From contig JBBQXS010000009.1 in assembly GCA_038209365.1 (NCBI GenBank), positions 49,027-113,026 on the forward strand: a stretch of 64,000 nt of DNA. Direction: 5' to 3'. Numbering within the stretch: the first letter of the stretch is position 1; each line of letters starts with the position of its first letter. This DNA comes from DASQHW01 sp038209365 (GTDB lineage Bacteria > Actinomycetota > Acidimicrobiia > IMCC26256 > PALSA-610). Shown here in pieces: positions 15,107 to 24,032 of this stretch. The position numbers were made by a program, and so were the translations under genes. The notes beneath the pieces were generated by a model that had not been told where the DNA came from, searched no databases, and saw only the letters and a list, made by a program, of their open reading frames with translations.

Positions 15107-15721
15107 ATGTTGGAACTGGCCGTCCTGGGTCTGCTCGCCGAGCAGCCGCGGCACGGCTACGAGCTGAAGAAGCGCCTGTCGGAGACGCTCGGCCCACTTT
15201 GGGGGATCTCGTTCGGATCCTTGTACCCGGCGCTGCGCCGCCTCGAGCGGGGGGGCGAGATCGAAGAGGTCGACGAAACCGCCGGGGCGGCGGGCGCAGG
15301 ATTCGTCCCGACGGGCTCACTCACCGGCGACCTCGCGGCTGCCCGGCAGCGGCGGCGCGTGCGCCCGACCCGCCGCACCCGCAAGGCGTATCGGATCACC
15401 GATCGCGGCCGTGCGCTGTTCGCCGAGTTGCTCACCGACGAGGCCGGCGACGACGACCGGGCCTTCGCGCTGAAGCTGTCGTTCTGTCGCTACCTCGAGC
15501 CTGCCGCGCGCCTCGCGTTTCTGGAGCGCCGCCGGGCGCAGCTCACCCAACTCCTCGCCACCGAGCGCAAGCCTGCAACCCGAGCGATCGACCGTTACAC
15601 CCGGGCGCTCCAGGAGCACCGGGCGACCTCCACCCAACACGATCTCGAATGGATCGACGAGCTCATTGCGCAAGAGCGCGCAGAACAGCTCGGCGACCGT
15701 CCCGAAGGAGTTTCCGCATGA
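15107..15721 (+). CDS. PadR-family transcriptional regulator of the ino1 locus
   Basis: The 204-residue protein has the PadR winged helix at the N-terminus (ELAVLGLLAEQPRHGYELKKRL, then SFGSLYPALRRLERGGEIEE), an Arg-rich wing insert, TRKAYRITDRGRALFAELL, and a C-terminal dimerisation helix region (about 115-190). There is no Shine-Dalgarno between the operator palindrome and ATG 15107, in line with leaderless translation. Its stop overlaps the ino1 start by 4 nt, so regulator and enzyme are one transcript and the palindrome would control both. The same padR-ino1 pairing occurs in mycobacteria. The inducing ligand is unknown; inositol or a lipid precursor is a guess. Confidence 0.92.
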   Translation: MLELAVLGLLAEQPRHGYELKKRLSETLGPLWGISFGSLYPALRRLERGGEIEEVDETAGAAGAGFVPTGSLTGDLAAARQRRRVRPTRRTRKAYRITDRGRALFAELLTDEAGDDDRAFALKLSFCRYLEPAARLAFLERRRAQLTQLLATERKPATRAIDRYTRALQEHRATSTQHDLEWIDELIAQERAEQLGDRPEGVSA

Positions 15722-16809
15722 CTTCCCCCACTTCTCCCCGCAAGAAGGTCCGCGTTGCGATCGCCGGCATCGGCAACTGCGCGAGCAGCCTCGTGCAAGG
15801 CGTGCAGTTCTACCGTGACGCCGACCCCTCGGAGCGAGTCCCCGGACTGATGCACGTGGACCTCGGGGGCTACCACGTGGGCGACGTCGAGTTCGTCGCC
15901 GCGTTCGACGTCGACGCCGACAAGGTCGGTCTCGATCTCGGCAAGGCCATCTTCACGAGCATCAACAACACGATCAAGTTCGCCGAGGTCCCCGAGCTGG
16001 GCGTCCTCGTGCAGCGCGGCCCGACGCTCGACGGGCTCGGACAGTTCTATCGCGAGGTCGTCGAGGAGAGCCCTGCCGAGCCGGTGGGTGTCGCGCAGGC
16101 ACTGCGTGACGCGCGGGCCGACGTGCTCGTGAGCTACCTCCCGGTCGGATCCGAGAACGCGCAGCGTCATTACGCGCAGGCCGCGCTCGACGCCGGCGTC
16201 GGGTTCGTGAACGCGATCCCGGTGTTCATCGCGAGCAATCCCGAGTGGGCCAAGAAGTTCGAGGTGGCGGGCGTGCCGATCATCGGCGACGACATCAAGA
16301 GCCAGGTCGGCGCGACGATCACGCACCGCCTGCTCGCTCGGCTGTTCGAGGACCGAGGCTTGGCGATCGACAACACGTACCAGCTGAACTTCGGCGGCAA
16401 CATGGACTTCAAGAACATGCTCGAGCGTGAGCGCTTGCTGTCCAAGAAGATCAGCAAGACGCAGTCGGTCACCAGTCAGATCGACCAGGGGATCAGCAGC
16501 GAGCACGTGCACATCGGCCCTTCGGATCACGTGCCCTGGCTCAACGACCGGAAATGGGCCTACATCCGGCTCGAAGGCCGCAACTTCGGAGATGTCCCCC
16601 TCAATGTCGAGCTGAAGCTCGAAGTGTGGGACTCGCCGAACTCGGCGGGCGTGATCATCGACGCCGTGCGTTGCGCCAAGCTTGCGCTCGACCGTGGCAT
16701 CGGTGGCCCGCTGCTCGGCCCCTCGGCCTACTTCATGAAGTCACCGCCCGTGCAATACCACGACGACGAAGCGCACCGGATGGTCGAGGAGTTCGCCGCC
16801 GGTTCGTAG
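15718..16809 (+). CDS. ino1: Inositol-3-phosphate synthase
   Basis: A 363-residue actinobacterial myo-inositol-1-phosphate synthase, converting glucose-6-phosphate to inositol-3-phosphate with internal NAD redox cycling. It supplies phosphatidylinositol, mannosylated PI lipids and mycothiol in this phylum. Visible elements are the NAD-binding start VRVAIAGIGNCASSL, VLVSYLPVGSENAQ, FVNAIPVFIAS, GDDIKSQVGATITHR and the lysine-bearing NFGGNMDFKNM and SKKISKTQSV segments of the active site. Length matches mycobacterial Ino1. ATG 15718 overlaps the padR stop, so its translation is coupled to the regulator. Confidence 0.97.
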   Translation: MTSPTSPRKKVRVAIAGIGNCASSLVQGVQFYRDADPSERVPGLMHVDLGGYHVGDVEFVAAFDVDADKVGLDLGKAIFTSINNTIKFAEVPELGVLVQRGPTLDGLGQFYREVVEESPAEPVGVAQALRDARADVLVSYLPVGSENAQRHYAQAALDAGVGFVNAIPVFIASNPEWAKKFEVAGVPIIGDDIKSQVGATITHRLLARLFEDRGLAIDNTYQLNFGGNMDFKNMLERERLLSKKISKTQSVTSQIDQGISSEHVHIGPSDHVPWLNDRKWAYIRLEGRNFGDVPLNVELKLEVWDSPNSAGVIIDAVRCAKLALDRGIGGPLLGPSAYFMKSPPVQYHDDEAHRMVEEFAAGS

Positions 16810-16828
16810 CTCGGTTCATAATGCGGCC

Positions 16829-17554
16829 GTGACCAACACCGAAGTTTGGGATCGCATCGCGGCCCGGCGCGGCGGGGCGGCGGACGTTGACCACGTCACG
16901 TATGCACCCGGCGCACCGACCGAAGCCGAGCTGCGGCTGTGCGGTGACGCGAAGGGCAAGCGCGTGCTGGATCTCGGGTGCGGAAGCGGCGAGAATGCCA
17001 TCGCGTTCTCGAAGAGCGGCGCCCACGTCATCGCGCTCGATCGATCGGCGGCGCAGCTCGCCCTCGGGCGCAAGCTCGCCGATGTTGCGGAGGCGCGGGT
17101 CGAATGGCACGAGGGCGACGTCGCCGATCTCGCCTTCTTGCGCGCGGACTCGATCGACATCGCGTTCGCAGCCTGCGTGCTCGGCGAGGTCGACGACATC
17201 GATCGGCTCTTCCGCCAGGTGCACCGCGTCCTCCGCCCCGGCGCGCCATTCGTGTTCTCCATCGAGCACCCGATGGCACTCGCGGTCGGACGGGAGGGCG
17301 CCGCCCCGGGTGCGCTGCCGCTGGGGGTGCTCGAGGTCCGTCGCTCCTACTTCGATGCACAGCCCGCCGAAGTGACGCGCGACGACGAGCGGATCCGCGT
17401 GTTCCCGCACACGATGGCCGACGTGTTCGCGTCGTTGCATCGCGCCGGTTACCGCGTTGACGCGCTCATCGAGCCCGAACCGGCGCACAGCACGGACCCC
17501 GGACCACAGGTGCCCGCGGTCGTCGTCTGGCGCGCGCGCAAGGAAGGTGTCTAG
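16829..17554 (+). CDS. Class I SAM-dependent methyltransferase
   Basis: The 241-residue protein carries the Rossmann-like SAM-binding motifs: VLDLGCGSGENAIAF (motif I, about 46-60), HVIALDRS (motif II), WHEGDVADL (motif III), SIDIAFAACVLGEVDD and VHRVLRPGAPFVFSI. It looks like the small-molecule Methyltransf_11 group. The acceptor cannot be told. GTG 16829 follows ino1 by 19 nt on the same strand, so it may be part of the padR-ino1 transcript. Its stop overlaps the convergent tRNA nucleotidyltransferase by 4 nt. Confidence 0.85.
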   Translation: MTNTEVWDRIAARRGGAADVDHVTYAPGAPTEAELRLCGDAKGKRVLDLGCGSGENAIAFSKSGAHVIALDRSAAQLALGRKLADVAEARVEWHEGDVADLAFLRADSIDIAFAACVLGEVDDIDRLFRQVHRVLRPGAPFVFSIEHPMALAVGREGAAPGALPLGVLEVRRSYFDAQPAEVTRDDERIRVFPHTMADVFASLHRAGYRVDALIEPEPAHSTDPGPQVPAVVVWRARKEGV

Positions 17555-18969
17555 TACGACGTCCCCTGCGCTCCAGGCTCGATGTCGATCCCCTGCTCCT
17601 TCGCCCACCAGGCGAGCCGCGCGTACGCGTCGGCGTCGCTCAGCGGCCCTTCGTCGAGGCGCAGGTCGAGCAGGAACGTCAGTGCCCGGCCGACGATCGG
17701 GCCCGGTGCCACGCCGAGGAACTCCATCACCTGGCGACCGTCGAGCGGCGGCTTGATCCTCGCCAGCTCCTCCTGCTCACGCAGCTCGGCGATGCGCGCT
17801 TCCAGCTCGTCCATGCGGCGCGCGAGTGCGTCGGCCTTGCGCGCGTCGCGCGTCGTGCAGTCCGACCGCGTCAGCTCGTTCAGGTCGTCGAGCAGATCGC
17901 CGGCATCGCGCACGTACCGGCGCACCGCGCTGTCGGTCCATCCCATCGCGTAGGTGTGGAAACGCAAATGGAGCTCGACGAGCTTCGTGACGTCAGCGAT
18001 CACCTCTGTCGGGTATCGCAACGCGGTCAGCCGCTCCCGTGCGATGCGCGCGCCCACGACCTCGTGATGATGAAACGTCACGCCTTGCGGTCCGAAACCG
18101 CGCGTGCGCGGTTTGCCGACGTCGTGCATCAGCGCGGCCAGCCGCAACTTCAGGCGCGGTGAAGTCTTGGCGACGACTGCGATGGTGTGCGCCAACACAT
18201 CCTTGTGACGGTGGATGGGGTCCTGTTCGAGCTGCATCGCGTTGAGCTCGGGCAGGAATTCGTCAGCGAGGCGCGTCCGGGCGATCAACCACAGTCCCGG
18301 CGACGGATCCTCGGCGAGCAGCAACTTCGACAGCTCGTCACGCACACGTTCTGCGCTCACGATCGAGAGCCGTTCCCGCATGTCGCCGATCGCGGCGATG
18401 ATCTCCGGTACCGGTGCGAAGCCGAGCGTCGCCACGAAACGTGCCGCGCGCAGCATGCGCAACGGGTCGTCGTCGAAGGACACCTCGGGCGACAGCGGGG
18501 TGCGCAACCGGCGCGCGGCAAGATCGGGCAGCCCGTCGAACGGATCGACGAGCGTGGGGTCGTCGAGCGCGATGGCCATCGCGTTCACTGTGAAGTCGCG
18601 CCGCGACAGATCTGTCACGATGTCGTCGGAGAACGTCACCTCGGGCTTCCGGCTCTCGGGTCGGTACACGTCGGCGCGGAAGGTCGTGACCTCGAATCGC
18701 TCGCCGTCCTTCTCGCAGCCGATCGTGCCGAACCGTTGGCCCTGCATCCACACTGCATCCGCCCAGGGGCGGAGCGCGGCTTCGATCGCGTCGGGTCGGG
18801 CTTCGGTCGCGATGTCGACGTCGCCGATCTCGCGGTCGAGCAGCGAGTCGCGCACACTTCCCCCGACGAGATAGGCGCGGTGACCTCCTTTGGCGAGACG
18901 CGCCGCGAGTTGCTGCGTCGGCGAATCAGGCTCGAAGAAGCGCTCGAGGCGCGGCGGAACGGCGGTCAC
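17551..18969 (-). CDS. cca: CCA-adding tRNA nucleotidyltransferase
   Basis: The 472-residue enzyme adds or repairs the 3' CCA of tRNAs; both tRNA genes in this window lack an encoded CCA. The nucleotidyltransferase head has AYLVGGSVRDSLL, GDVDIAT (metal Asp pair) and the TTFRADVY and RRDFTVNAMA segments with RLLDPFDG-type DPFDG. The C-terminal half holds an HD domain (AALMHDVGKPRTRG). Gene length and order (nucleotidyltransferase, then HD) are those of the actinobacterial PcnA/Cca protein that lies near murJ in mycobacteria as well. ATG 18969 starts MTAVPPRLERFF. Confidence 0.95.
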   Translation of the reverse strand: MTAVPPRLERFFEPDSPTQQLAARLAKGGHRAYLVGGSVRDSLLDREIGDVDIATEARPDAIEAALRPWADAVWMQGQRFGTIGCEKDGERFEVTTFRADVYRPESRKPEVTFSDDIVTDLSRRDFTVNAMAIALDDPTLVDPFDGLPDLAARRLRTPLSPEVSFDDDPLRMLRAARFVATLGFAPVPEIIAAIGDMRERLSIVSAERVRDELSKLLLAEDPSPGLWLIARTRLADEFLPELNAMQLEQDPIHRHKDVLAHTIAVVAKTSPRLKLRLAALMHDVGKPRTRGFGPQGVTFHHHEVVGARIARERLTALRYPTEVIADVTKLVELHLRFHTYAMGWTDSAVRRYVRDAGDLLDDLNELTRSDCTTRDARKADALARRMDELEARIAELREQEELARIKPPLDGRQVMEFLGVAPGPIVGRALTFLLDLRLDEGPLSDADAYARLAWWAKEQGIDIEPGAQGTSY

Positions 18970-19021
18970 GACCGCTCATTCTTGCGGCTACAGCGCGCAC
19001 GCCTCGGTTCGGTTCCCGAAG

Positions 19022-20122
19022 TCAGGAAGTCGCTGCGGCCTTCTCGGCCGCTTCTTCCATCGTGTACTGCTCGATCATCAGGCGGAGGTCGTGCGGCGTG
19101 GTCGAGGCTGCGAGCGCCTCACGGAGGTCGATCAAGCCCTGCCGGTAGAGGCCGAGCAGGCTCTGATCGAAGGTCTGCATGCCGTAGTACTCGCCCTCGG
19201 CGATGATCTGCTCGATCTCGTGGGTCTCCTCGGGCGTCACGATCTTGTCGAAGACGCGTCCGGTCGCGACCAACACCTCGACGGCGGGCACGCGGCCGCC
19301 GGTCCGCTTCTCGACCAGGCGCTGGCTCACGATGCCCCGCAAGGACGCTGCGAGCGACATGCGCACCTGCCGCTGCTCGTGCGGTGGGAAGAAGTCGATG
19401 ATGCGGTTGATCGAGTCGGTCGCGCTGATCGTGTGGAGCGTCGAGAACACGAGGTGACCTGTCTCTGCGGCCGTGAGCGCCGTCTTCACCGTCTCCACGT
19501 CACGCATCTCACCGACCAGGATCACGTCCGGGTCCTGGCGCAGCACTCGCCTGAGCGCGGCATTGAAGTCGGCGGTGTCCGTACCGACCTCGCGTTGGTT
19601 CACGATCGAGGACTTGTCGGCGTGCAGGATCTCGATCGGGTCCTCGATGGTCACGATGTGCTTGTTGAAGCGCTCGTTGATGGAGTCGATCATCGTGCCC
19701 AGCGTCGTGGTCTTGCCCGAACCGGTGGGGCCGGTCACGAGGATCAGACCCCGTTGATGATCGGTGAGCTTCTTGACCGCCGGCGGCAACCCGAGGCTCT
19801 CGAAGGACGGGATGTCGCTCTGCACGCGACGCAACACCAGGCCGACCGAGCCGCGCTGGCGCATGACGTTCACGCGGAAGCGGCCGAGACCGGACACGGA
19901 GTACGCGAAGTCGGCCTCCGACGACCCGATGAACTCCTCGGCGCGTTGCTTCGGCATGACCGCGAACGCGATGCGTTCGGTCTCGACCGGAGACACCGTC
20001 GCGTGATCCGTCCGCTCGAGCCGTCCGTCGACGCGGATGTACGGCGGCGAACCGACCTTGATGTGCACGTCGGAAGCGCCACGCTCGACGGCCTGGCGCA
20101 GCAACTGATCGAGATCCAACAC
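19022..20122 (-). CDS. pilT: Type IV pilus retraction ATPase PilT
   Basis: The 366-residue hexameric ATPase has an N-terminal PAS-like domain (GASDVHIKVGSPPYIRVDG) and a RecA-like motor with Walker A GPTGSGKTTTLG, Asp box TIEDPIE, Walker B ILVGEMRD and His box STLHT. The C-terminal GEYYGMQTFDQSLLGLY segment is typical of PilT rather than PilB or GspE. In other bacteria it depolymerises the pilus and powers twitching and DNA uptake. No pilin, PilB, PilC or prepilin peptidase gene is in the window, so partners must lie elsewhere. It begins at ATG 20122 with a DLDQLLRQAV helix. Confidence 0.95.
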   Translation of the reverse strand: MLDLDQLLRQAVERGASDVHIKVGSPPYIRVDGRLERTDHATVSPVETERIAFAVMPKQRAEEFIGSSEADFAYSVSGLGRFRVNVMRQRGSVGLVLRRVQSDIPSFESLGLPPAVKKLTDHQRGLILVTGPTGSGKTTTLGTMIDSINERFNKHIVTIEDPIEILHADKSSIVNQREVGTDTADFNAALRRVLRQDPDVILVGEMRDVETVKTALTAAETGHLVFSTLHTISATDSINRIIDFFPPHEQRQVRMSLAASLRGIVSQRLVEKRTGGRVPAVEVLVATGRVFDKIVTPEETHEIEQIIAEGEYYGMQTFDQSLLGLYRQGLIDLREALAASTTPHDLRLMIEQYTMEEAAEKAAATS

Positions 20123-20271
20123 GTGCGGTCTCCCTGCGGTCTCCCGGTTTCGGTCGACTCGGGTTGCGCCGCCCCTCCGGTCGACATCGCCTGCGTCTCC
20201 CCCGGTTACCGGTTCTCGATCGGCAGAACGAGCGTCCGTCTGGAGGGTCCGGCTCCAGGGATTCGCCGCGG

Positions 20272-21270
20272 TCAGGGCCGGATGTGCAGATCACGTGCCG
20301 CGTGGACGATGGTGTGTCCGGGCCCGCCCACCGTCGGCGGCTCCGGCCGTACCGGCACTCCGAGCAGCGTGGAGACCGTTGCCTCCACCGATGTGCGCAG
20401 GGCGTCGAGGTCGTAGCCGCCCTCGAGGAACACGATCGTGTGGCGGGCGGGGCCGAGCTCGAGGACGGCCTCGGTGAGCGCGGCGTAGTCGCCGGACGAC
20501 AGCGCGAGCCCGGTGAGCGGGTCGGCACGGTGCGCGTCGTACCCGGCCGAGACGAGCACCCAGGTGGGGTTGAACCGCTCCACGAGTGGTGCGGCCGCGT
20601 CGAGCGCCGCCAGGAAGACGTCACCTGTCGCGCCGGCCGGCAGCGGGAAGTTCACCGTCGTGCCCAGGCCCGGGCCGGCGCCGAGATCGTCGAGCCGGCC
20701 GGTACCCGGATAGAGGGGCCACTGGTGCATCGAGACGTAGAGCACGTTCGGGTCCGCCCAGAACATGTCCTGCGTGCCGTTGCCGTGGTGCGCGTCCCAG
20801 TCCACGATCAGCACGCGTTCGCCGCGGTCGCGGAGCGACGCGGCCGTGACCGCGACGTTGTTCAGGAGGCAGAATCCCATCGCCCTCGACGGGACCGCGT
20901 GATGCCCCGGCGGTCGCACCGCACAAAAGGCTGCGTCTCCCTCGCCCCGCTCGAGGGCGTCGACGGCGGCCAGTCCGGCCCCGGCGGCGTACGACGCGGC
21001 TTCCCAGGACGCCGCCGACACCGCCGTATCGGGGTCGAGCGGGCCGCCTCCCGCCTCACAGAAGCTCCGAAGCTGGTCGAGGTACGCATCGGTGTGCACA
21101 CGCTCGAGGTCTTCGCGCGTCGCGGCGCGCGGTTCGAGCAGGCGGATCGCGTCGCGGGTCGCCCCGTTGTAGAGGCCGTCGAGGACCGCGCGAAGGCGCA
21201 CCGGTCGTTCCGGGTGACCGCGGCCCGGCTCGTGTGCTTCGAAGCGAGGATCCGTCGCGACGAGGAGCAC
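20272..21270 (-). CDS. Histone-deacetylase-like (AcuC/HdaH-type) hydrolase
   Basis: The 332-residue zinc deacetylase keeps all active-site residues of the arginase/HDAC fold: the His-His pair in PPGHHA (123-124), zinc ligands Asp159 and His161 in DWDAHHGNG, and Asp245 in SAGYDAHRADPL. HPERPVRL near the start and EGGYDLDAL near the end are also conserved. Characterised bacterial relatives remove acetyl groups from acetyl-CoA synthetase lysines (AcuC) or from acetylpolyamines. It is divergent from a GNAT acetyltransferase 36 bp away, which makes a writer/eraser pair conceivable. Confidence 0.93.
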   Translation of the reverse strand: MLLVATDPRFEAHEPGRGHPERPVRLRAVLDGLYNGATRDAIRLLEPRAATREDLERVHTDAYLDQLRSFCEAGGGPLDPDTAVSAASWEAASYAAGAGLAAVDALERGEGDAAFCAVRPPGHHAVPSRAMGFCLLNNVAVTAASLRDRGERVLIVDWDAHHGNGTQDMFWADPNVLYVSMHQWPLYPGTGRLDDLGAGPGLGTTVNFPLPAGATGDVFLAALDAAAPLVERFNPTWVLVSAGYDAHRADPLTGLALSSGDYAALTEAVLELGPARHTIVFLEGGYDLDALRTSVEATVSTLLGVPVRPEPPTVGGPGHTIVHAARDLHIRP

Positions 21271-21306
21271 TGCCGGAATGTACCCGTCTCGCTACGCTCG
21301 CCTCCG

Positions 21307-22011
21307 GTGAAAGCGCAGGCGAAAGCGCATTCGTACCGGTTTCGCGGCGGCGTCGTGCGGGTCGCGACGTGGCACGGGCGTCCCGACATCGCGATGATCG
21401 CCGTCCGGGGTGTGGACGCGCCGTCGCCGCGCACGCTCGAGCGGTTGCTCGATCGCCTTCGTGACAACGGCTACCGGCAGGTCCTGACCAACGCGGTCGG
21501 GCCGGGCACGAGTGTGTGGCTCGTCGAAAGCGGCTTCGCGGTACGCGGGCGCCTCCACTTGCTCGAACACGCGCTCGACGAGCTCTCGCGCCCGAGCCGG
21601 TTGACGAGAAGGGCCACTCGGGCCGACCGTGAGGCGATCGTGGAAGTCGACGCGGCGTCGTTCGACGAGTTCTGGCGGTTCGACGATCTGGCGCTGCGCG
21701 AGGCGATGCGCGCGACGCCTCGTGTCCATACGCGCGTTGCGTCGCGCAAGGACCTCGTCTTCGGCTACGGGCTCTTCGGCCGCGCCGGGGCGACCGGTTA
21801 CGTCCAGCGCCTCGCGGTCGGTCCGGACGGCGAGGGCCGCGGCCTGGGACGCGCGCTCCTGCATGACGGCTTGCGGTGGCTCCAGATGCACGGCGCGACA
21901 CGCGCGCTGGTCAACACGCAAGAGGACAACACGCGGGCGCTCGACCTGTACCTCCGCGCCGGCTTCACGCGGCTTCCGGTCGGCCTGTGTGTGCTGGGAC
22001 GTGACCTGTGA
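21307..22011 (+). CDS. GNAT-family N-acetyltransferase
   Basis: A 234-residue two-part protein: an N-terminal region (1-95) with a degenerate GNAT-like fold ending in NAVGPGTSVWLVESGFAVRGRLHLL, and a C-terminal GNAT domain with YVQRLAVGPDGEGRGLGRALLHD (acetyl-CoA loop) and NTQEDNTRALDLYLRAGF. Such tandem GNAT proteins acetylate small molecules or protein amines; the acceptor is not identifiable. GTG 21307 is chosen for its position just after the divergent deacetylase start. Its stop overlaps the start of the DUF6049 gene by 4 nt, so it heads the rightward envelope operon ending in murJ. In mycobacteria a different gene (mutT4) occupies this place. Confidence 0.88.
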   Translation: MKAQAKAHSYRFRGGVVRVATWHGRPDIAMIAVRGVDAPSPRTLERLLDRLRDNGYRQVLTNAVGPGTSVWLVESGFAVRGRLHLLEHALDELSRPSRLTRRATRADREAIVEVDAASFDEFWRFDDLALREAMRATPRVHTRVASRKDLVFGYGLFGRAGATGYVQRLAVGPDGEGRGLGRALLHDGLRWLQMHGATRALVNTQEDNTRALDLYLRAGFTRLPVGLCVLGRDL

Positions 22012-24032
22012 AAGCACTTGTCCGGGTCGCACTCGCGACGGCCGTCCTCGCCGTGATGCTCGCACCGGGCCCGGCGCCCGCCCAGGTGCCGCCGATACCG
22101 CCCGAGAAGGGCGCGCCGGTGGGCGTGCACCTGGCGTACCAGGACACGTGGGTCAAGCTCGGGAGCGAGTTCACGATGCTGCTCGGGATCGACGACAAGG
22201 CGCTCGTCGCCCGGCCGAGCGCGGCGCTCCTGATTCAAGTCCACCGGTCGATGGAGACACGCACGTCGTTCGACGACGTGATCGCGACCGGCGATGCCGG
22301 TGGCGGGCTGAACACGCTGACCCTGCCAGTGGCGAGCCTGCCTCGTCTCGGCGGCGACCTCGCGGTGACGATCGGGCTCGCCGGCTCCGGTGTCACGCCG
22401 ACGATAGCGATCCGCCAACACGGCGTGTATCCGGTCGAGGTCTCGTTGACGAACACGAACACCGGGATCCCGACGAGCTCGTTCATCACCTGGCTCGTCG
22501 TCGTCGACGACGCCCCGAAACCCATTGCCGAACCACTCATGGTGTCGCAGATCTGGCCGCTCGTCGCCAACCCGGCGCGGCTGCCTGACGGCACGATCGA
22601 TCCTGCGATCGCCGCGCAGATGCAGCCGGGCGGGCGGCTCGACCGCATCGCCACGCTGCTCGGGAGGAGCAACGGCCTTCCGCTGTCATTGACGATCGGT
22701 CCCGAGACCGTCGAGACGTGGTCCCAGCTCGCCGAGAAGGATCGGGGCCTGGCCCGCGGGCTCGCACGCGTGCGCGCCGCGGCGCGGCGGTCGACCGCCG
22801 AGCTCCTTCCCACCCCCTACGTGCCGGTCGACATCCCCGCGCTCGAGGCGGCCGGATTCGGAGACAAGCTCCCCGACCTCGTGCGGAAGGGCGGCAACGT
22901 GTTGCACGACGTGTTGGGCGCCGCGCCCTCCGACGGCTCACAGGCTTCCTTCGTCGATCCCGCCGACGACGCGGCCGTCGATCGACTGCGCACCATGGCC
23001 GTGACGCGGGTCGCCGTGCGCGACGCGGCGCTCCAACCGGTGAAGCACCCGTTCACGCCCTCGCAAGCCTTCACCCTGGCGACGGCGGGGGGAGCCTCGC
23101 GCGGCGTCGCGACGGCACCATTCGTCGAAAAGCTGCTCGAGGGGCCGGATTCGAGCGCGCTCAAGGCGCAGCGCGTCGTCGCCGCGCTCGCGGAGATCGC
23201 ATACGAGACCCCGGCGATCCCGCGCGGCATCGTCCTGGCCGAGCCGGCTTCGTGGCGCCCCGACCTTGCGACCCTCACCACTCTCGTGGAGGCTCTCCGC
23301 GGCTTTCCGTTGGTCCGGCCGGTCACCCTCGACGACCTCTTCGCCCGGATCTCCACCGAACGGGTCGACGGCGTCGACGCCGCGCGACGCCTTGCCCAGG
23401 GCACGCCTCCGGCGGCGCCGCTCACGTTCTCCGAGTACATCGACGCGCGGAGAGAGCTCGACGCGTACGCAGCGGTCTCCGGCCCGACCGATCCCGTCGT
23501 CGTCAACGGTGAGCAGGCGTTGCTGTACGCCCTTTCGACCGCGATCACACCCGACCGCGCGCGCGCCGAGCTCGCACGGATCGATACGGCGGTCACCGCG
23601 TTCACGAATGCGGTGACCGCCGACGCCAAGCGCGTCACGCTGACGTCGCGCCGAGCCAAGGTGCCGATCACCTTCGAGAACAAGTTGACGCACAGCGTCA
23701 GGGTGAAGGTCCACCTCGACAGCCCGAAGCTCTTGTTCCCCCTCGGTCCCGAGCCGGTGATCGACCTGCCGCCGGGCCGGACGACCCTTCGGGATCCGTT
23801 CGTGGTCGAGGCACGCGCGTCGGGGACCTTCCCGATGACCATCGTGCTGACCTCCGTCGACGATCAGCTCCGATTCGGCCAGGAGACGCGCGTCACCGTG
23901 CGGTCGGCGGTGTTCGGAGGGTTCGCACTGGCGCTGACCATCGGCGCACTCGTGTTCCTCGCGGGATGGTGGGCGAATCACTACCGTCGCACGCGCCGCG
24001 CCCGCCGGCGGGCGGTTCCCGCCGTGACGTGA
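22008..24032 (+). CDS. DUF6049 family secreted, membrane-anchored protein
   Basis: The 674-residue product has a cleavable signal peptide (AVLAVMLAPGPAPAQ, cleavage near residue 25), a large extracytoplasmic part and one C-terminal membrane span (GGFALALTIGALVFLAGWWA, about 640-660) with a short basic cytoplasmic tail. It corresponds by position and layout to mycobacterial Rv3909 (DUF6049), always next to murJ. The C-terminal third contains an Ig-like or CARDB-like beta segment (VPITFENKLTHSVRVKVHLDS). Overlaps of 4 nt on both sides couple it to the GNAT gene and murJ. The conserved linkage suggests a part in cell-wall assembly, but no activity is known. Confidence 0.85.
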   Translation: MKALVRVALATAVLAVMLAPGPAPAQVPPIPPEKGAPVGVHLAYQDTWVKLGSEFTMLLGIDDKALVARPSAALLIQVHRSMETRTSFDDVIATGDAGGGLNTLTLPVASLPRLGGDLAVTIGLAGSGVTPTIAIRQHGVYPVEVSLTNTNTGIPTSSFITWLVVVDDAPKPIAEPLMVSQIWPLVANPARLPDGTIDPAIAAQMQPGGRLDRIATLLGRSNGLPLSLTIGPETVETWSQLAEKDRGLARGLARVRAAARRSTAELLPTPYVPVDIPALEAAGFGDKLPDLVRKGGNVLHDVLGAAPSDGSQASFVDPADDAAVDRLRTMAVTRVAVRDAALQPVKHPFTPSQAFTLATAGGASRGVATAPFVEKLLEGPDSSALKAQRVVAALAEIAYETPAIPRGIVLAEPASWRPDLATLTTLVEALRGFPLVRPVTLDDLFARISTERVDGVDAARRLAQGTPPAAPLTFSEYIDARRELDAYAAVSGPTDPVVVNGEQALLYALSTAITPDRARAELARIDTAVTAFTNAVTADAKRVTLTSRRAKVPITFENKLTHSVRVKVHLDSPKLLFPLGPEPVIDLPPGRTTLRDPFVVEARASGTFPMTIVLTSVDDQLRFGQETRVTVRSAVFGGFALALTIGALVFLAGWWANHYRRTRRARRRAVPAVT

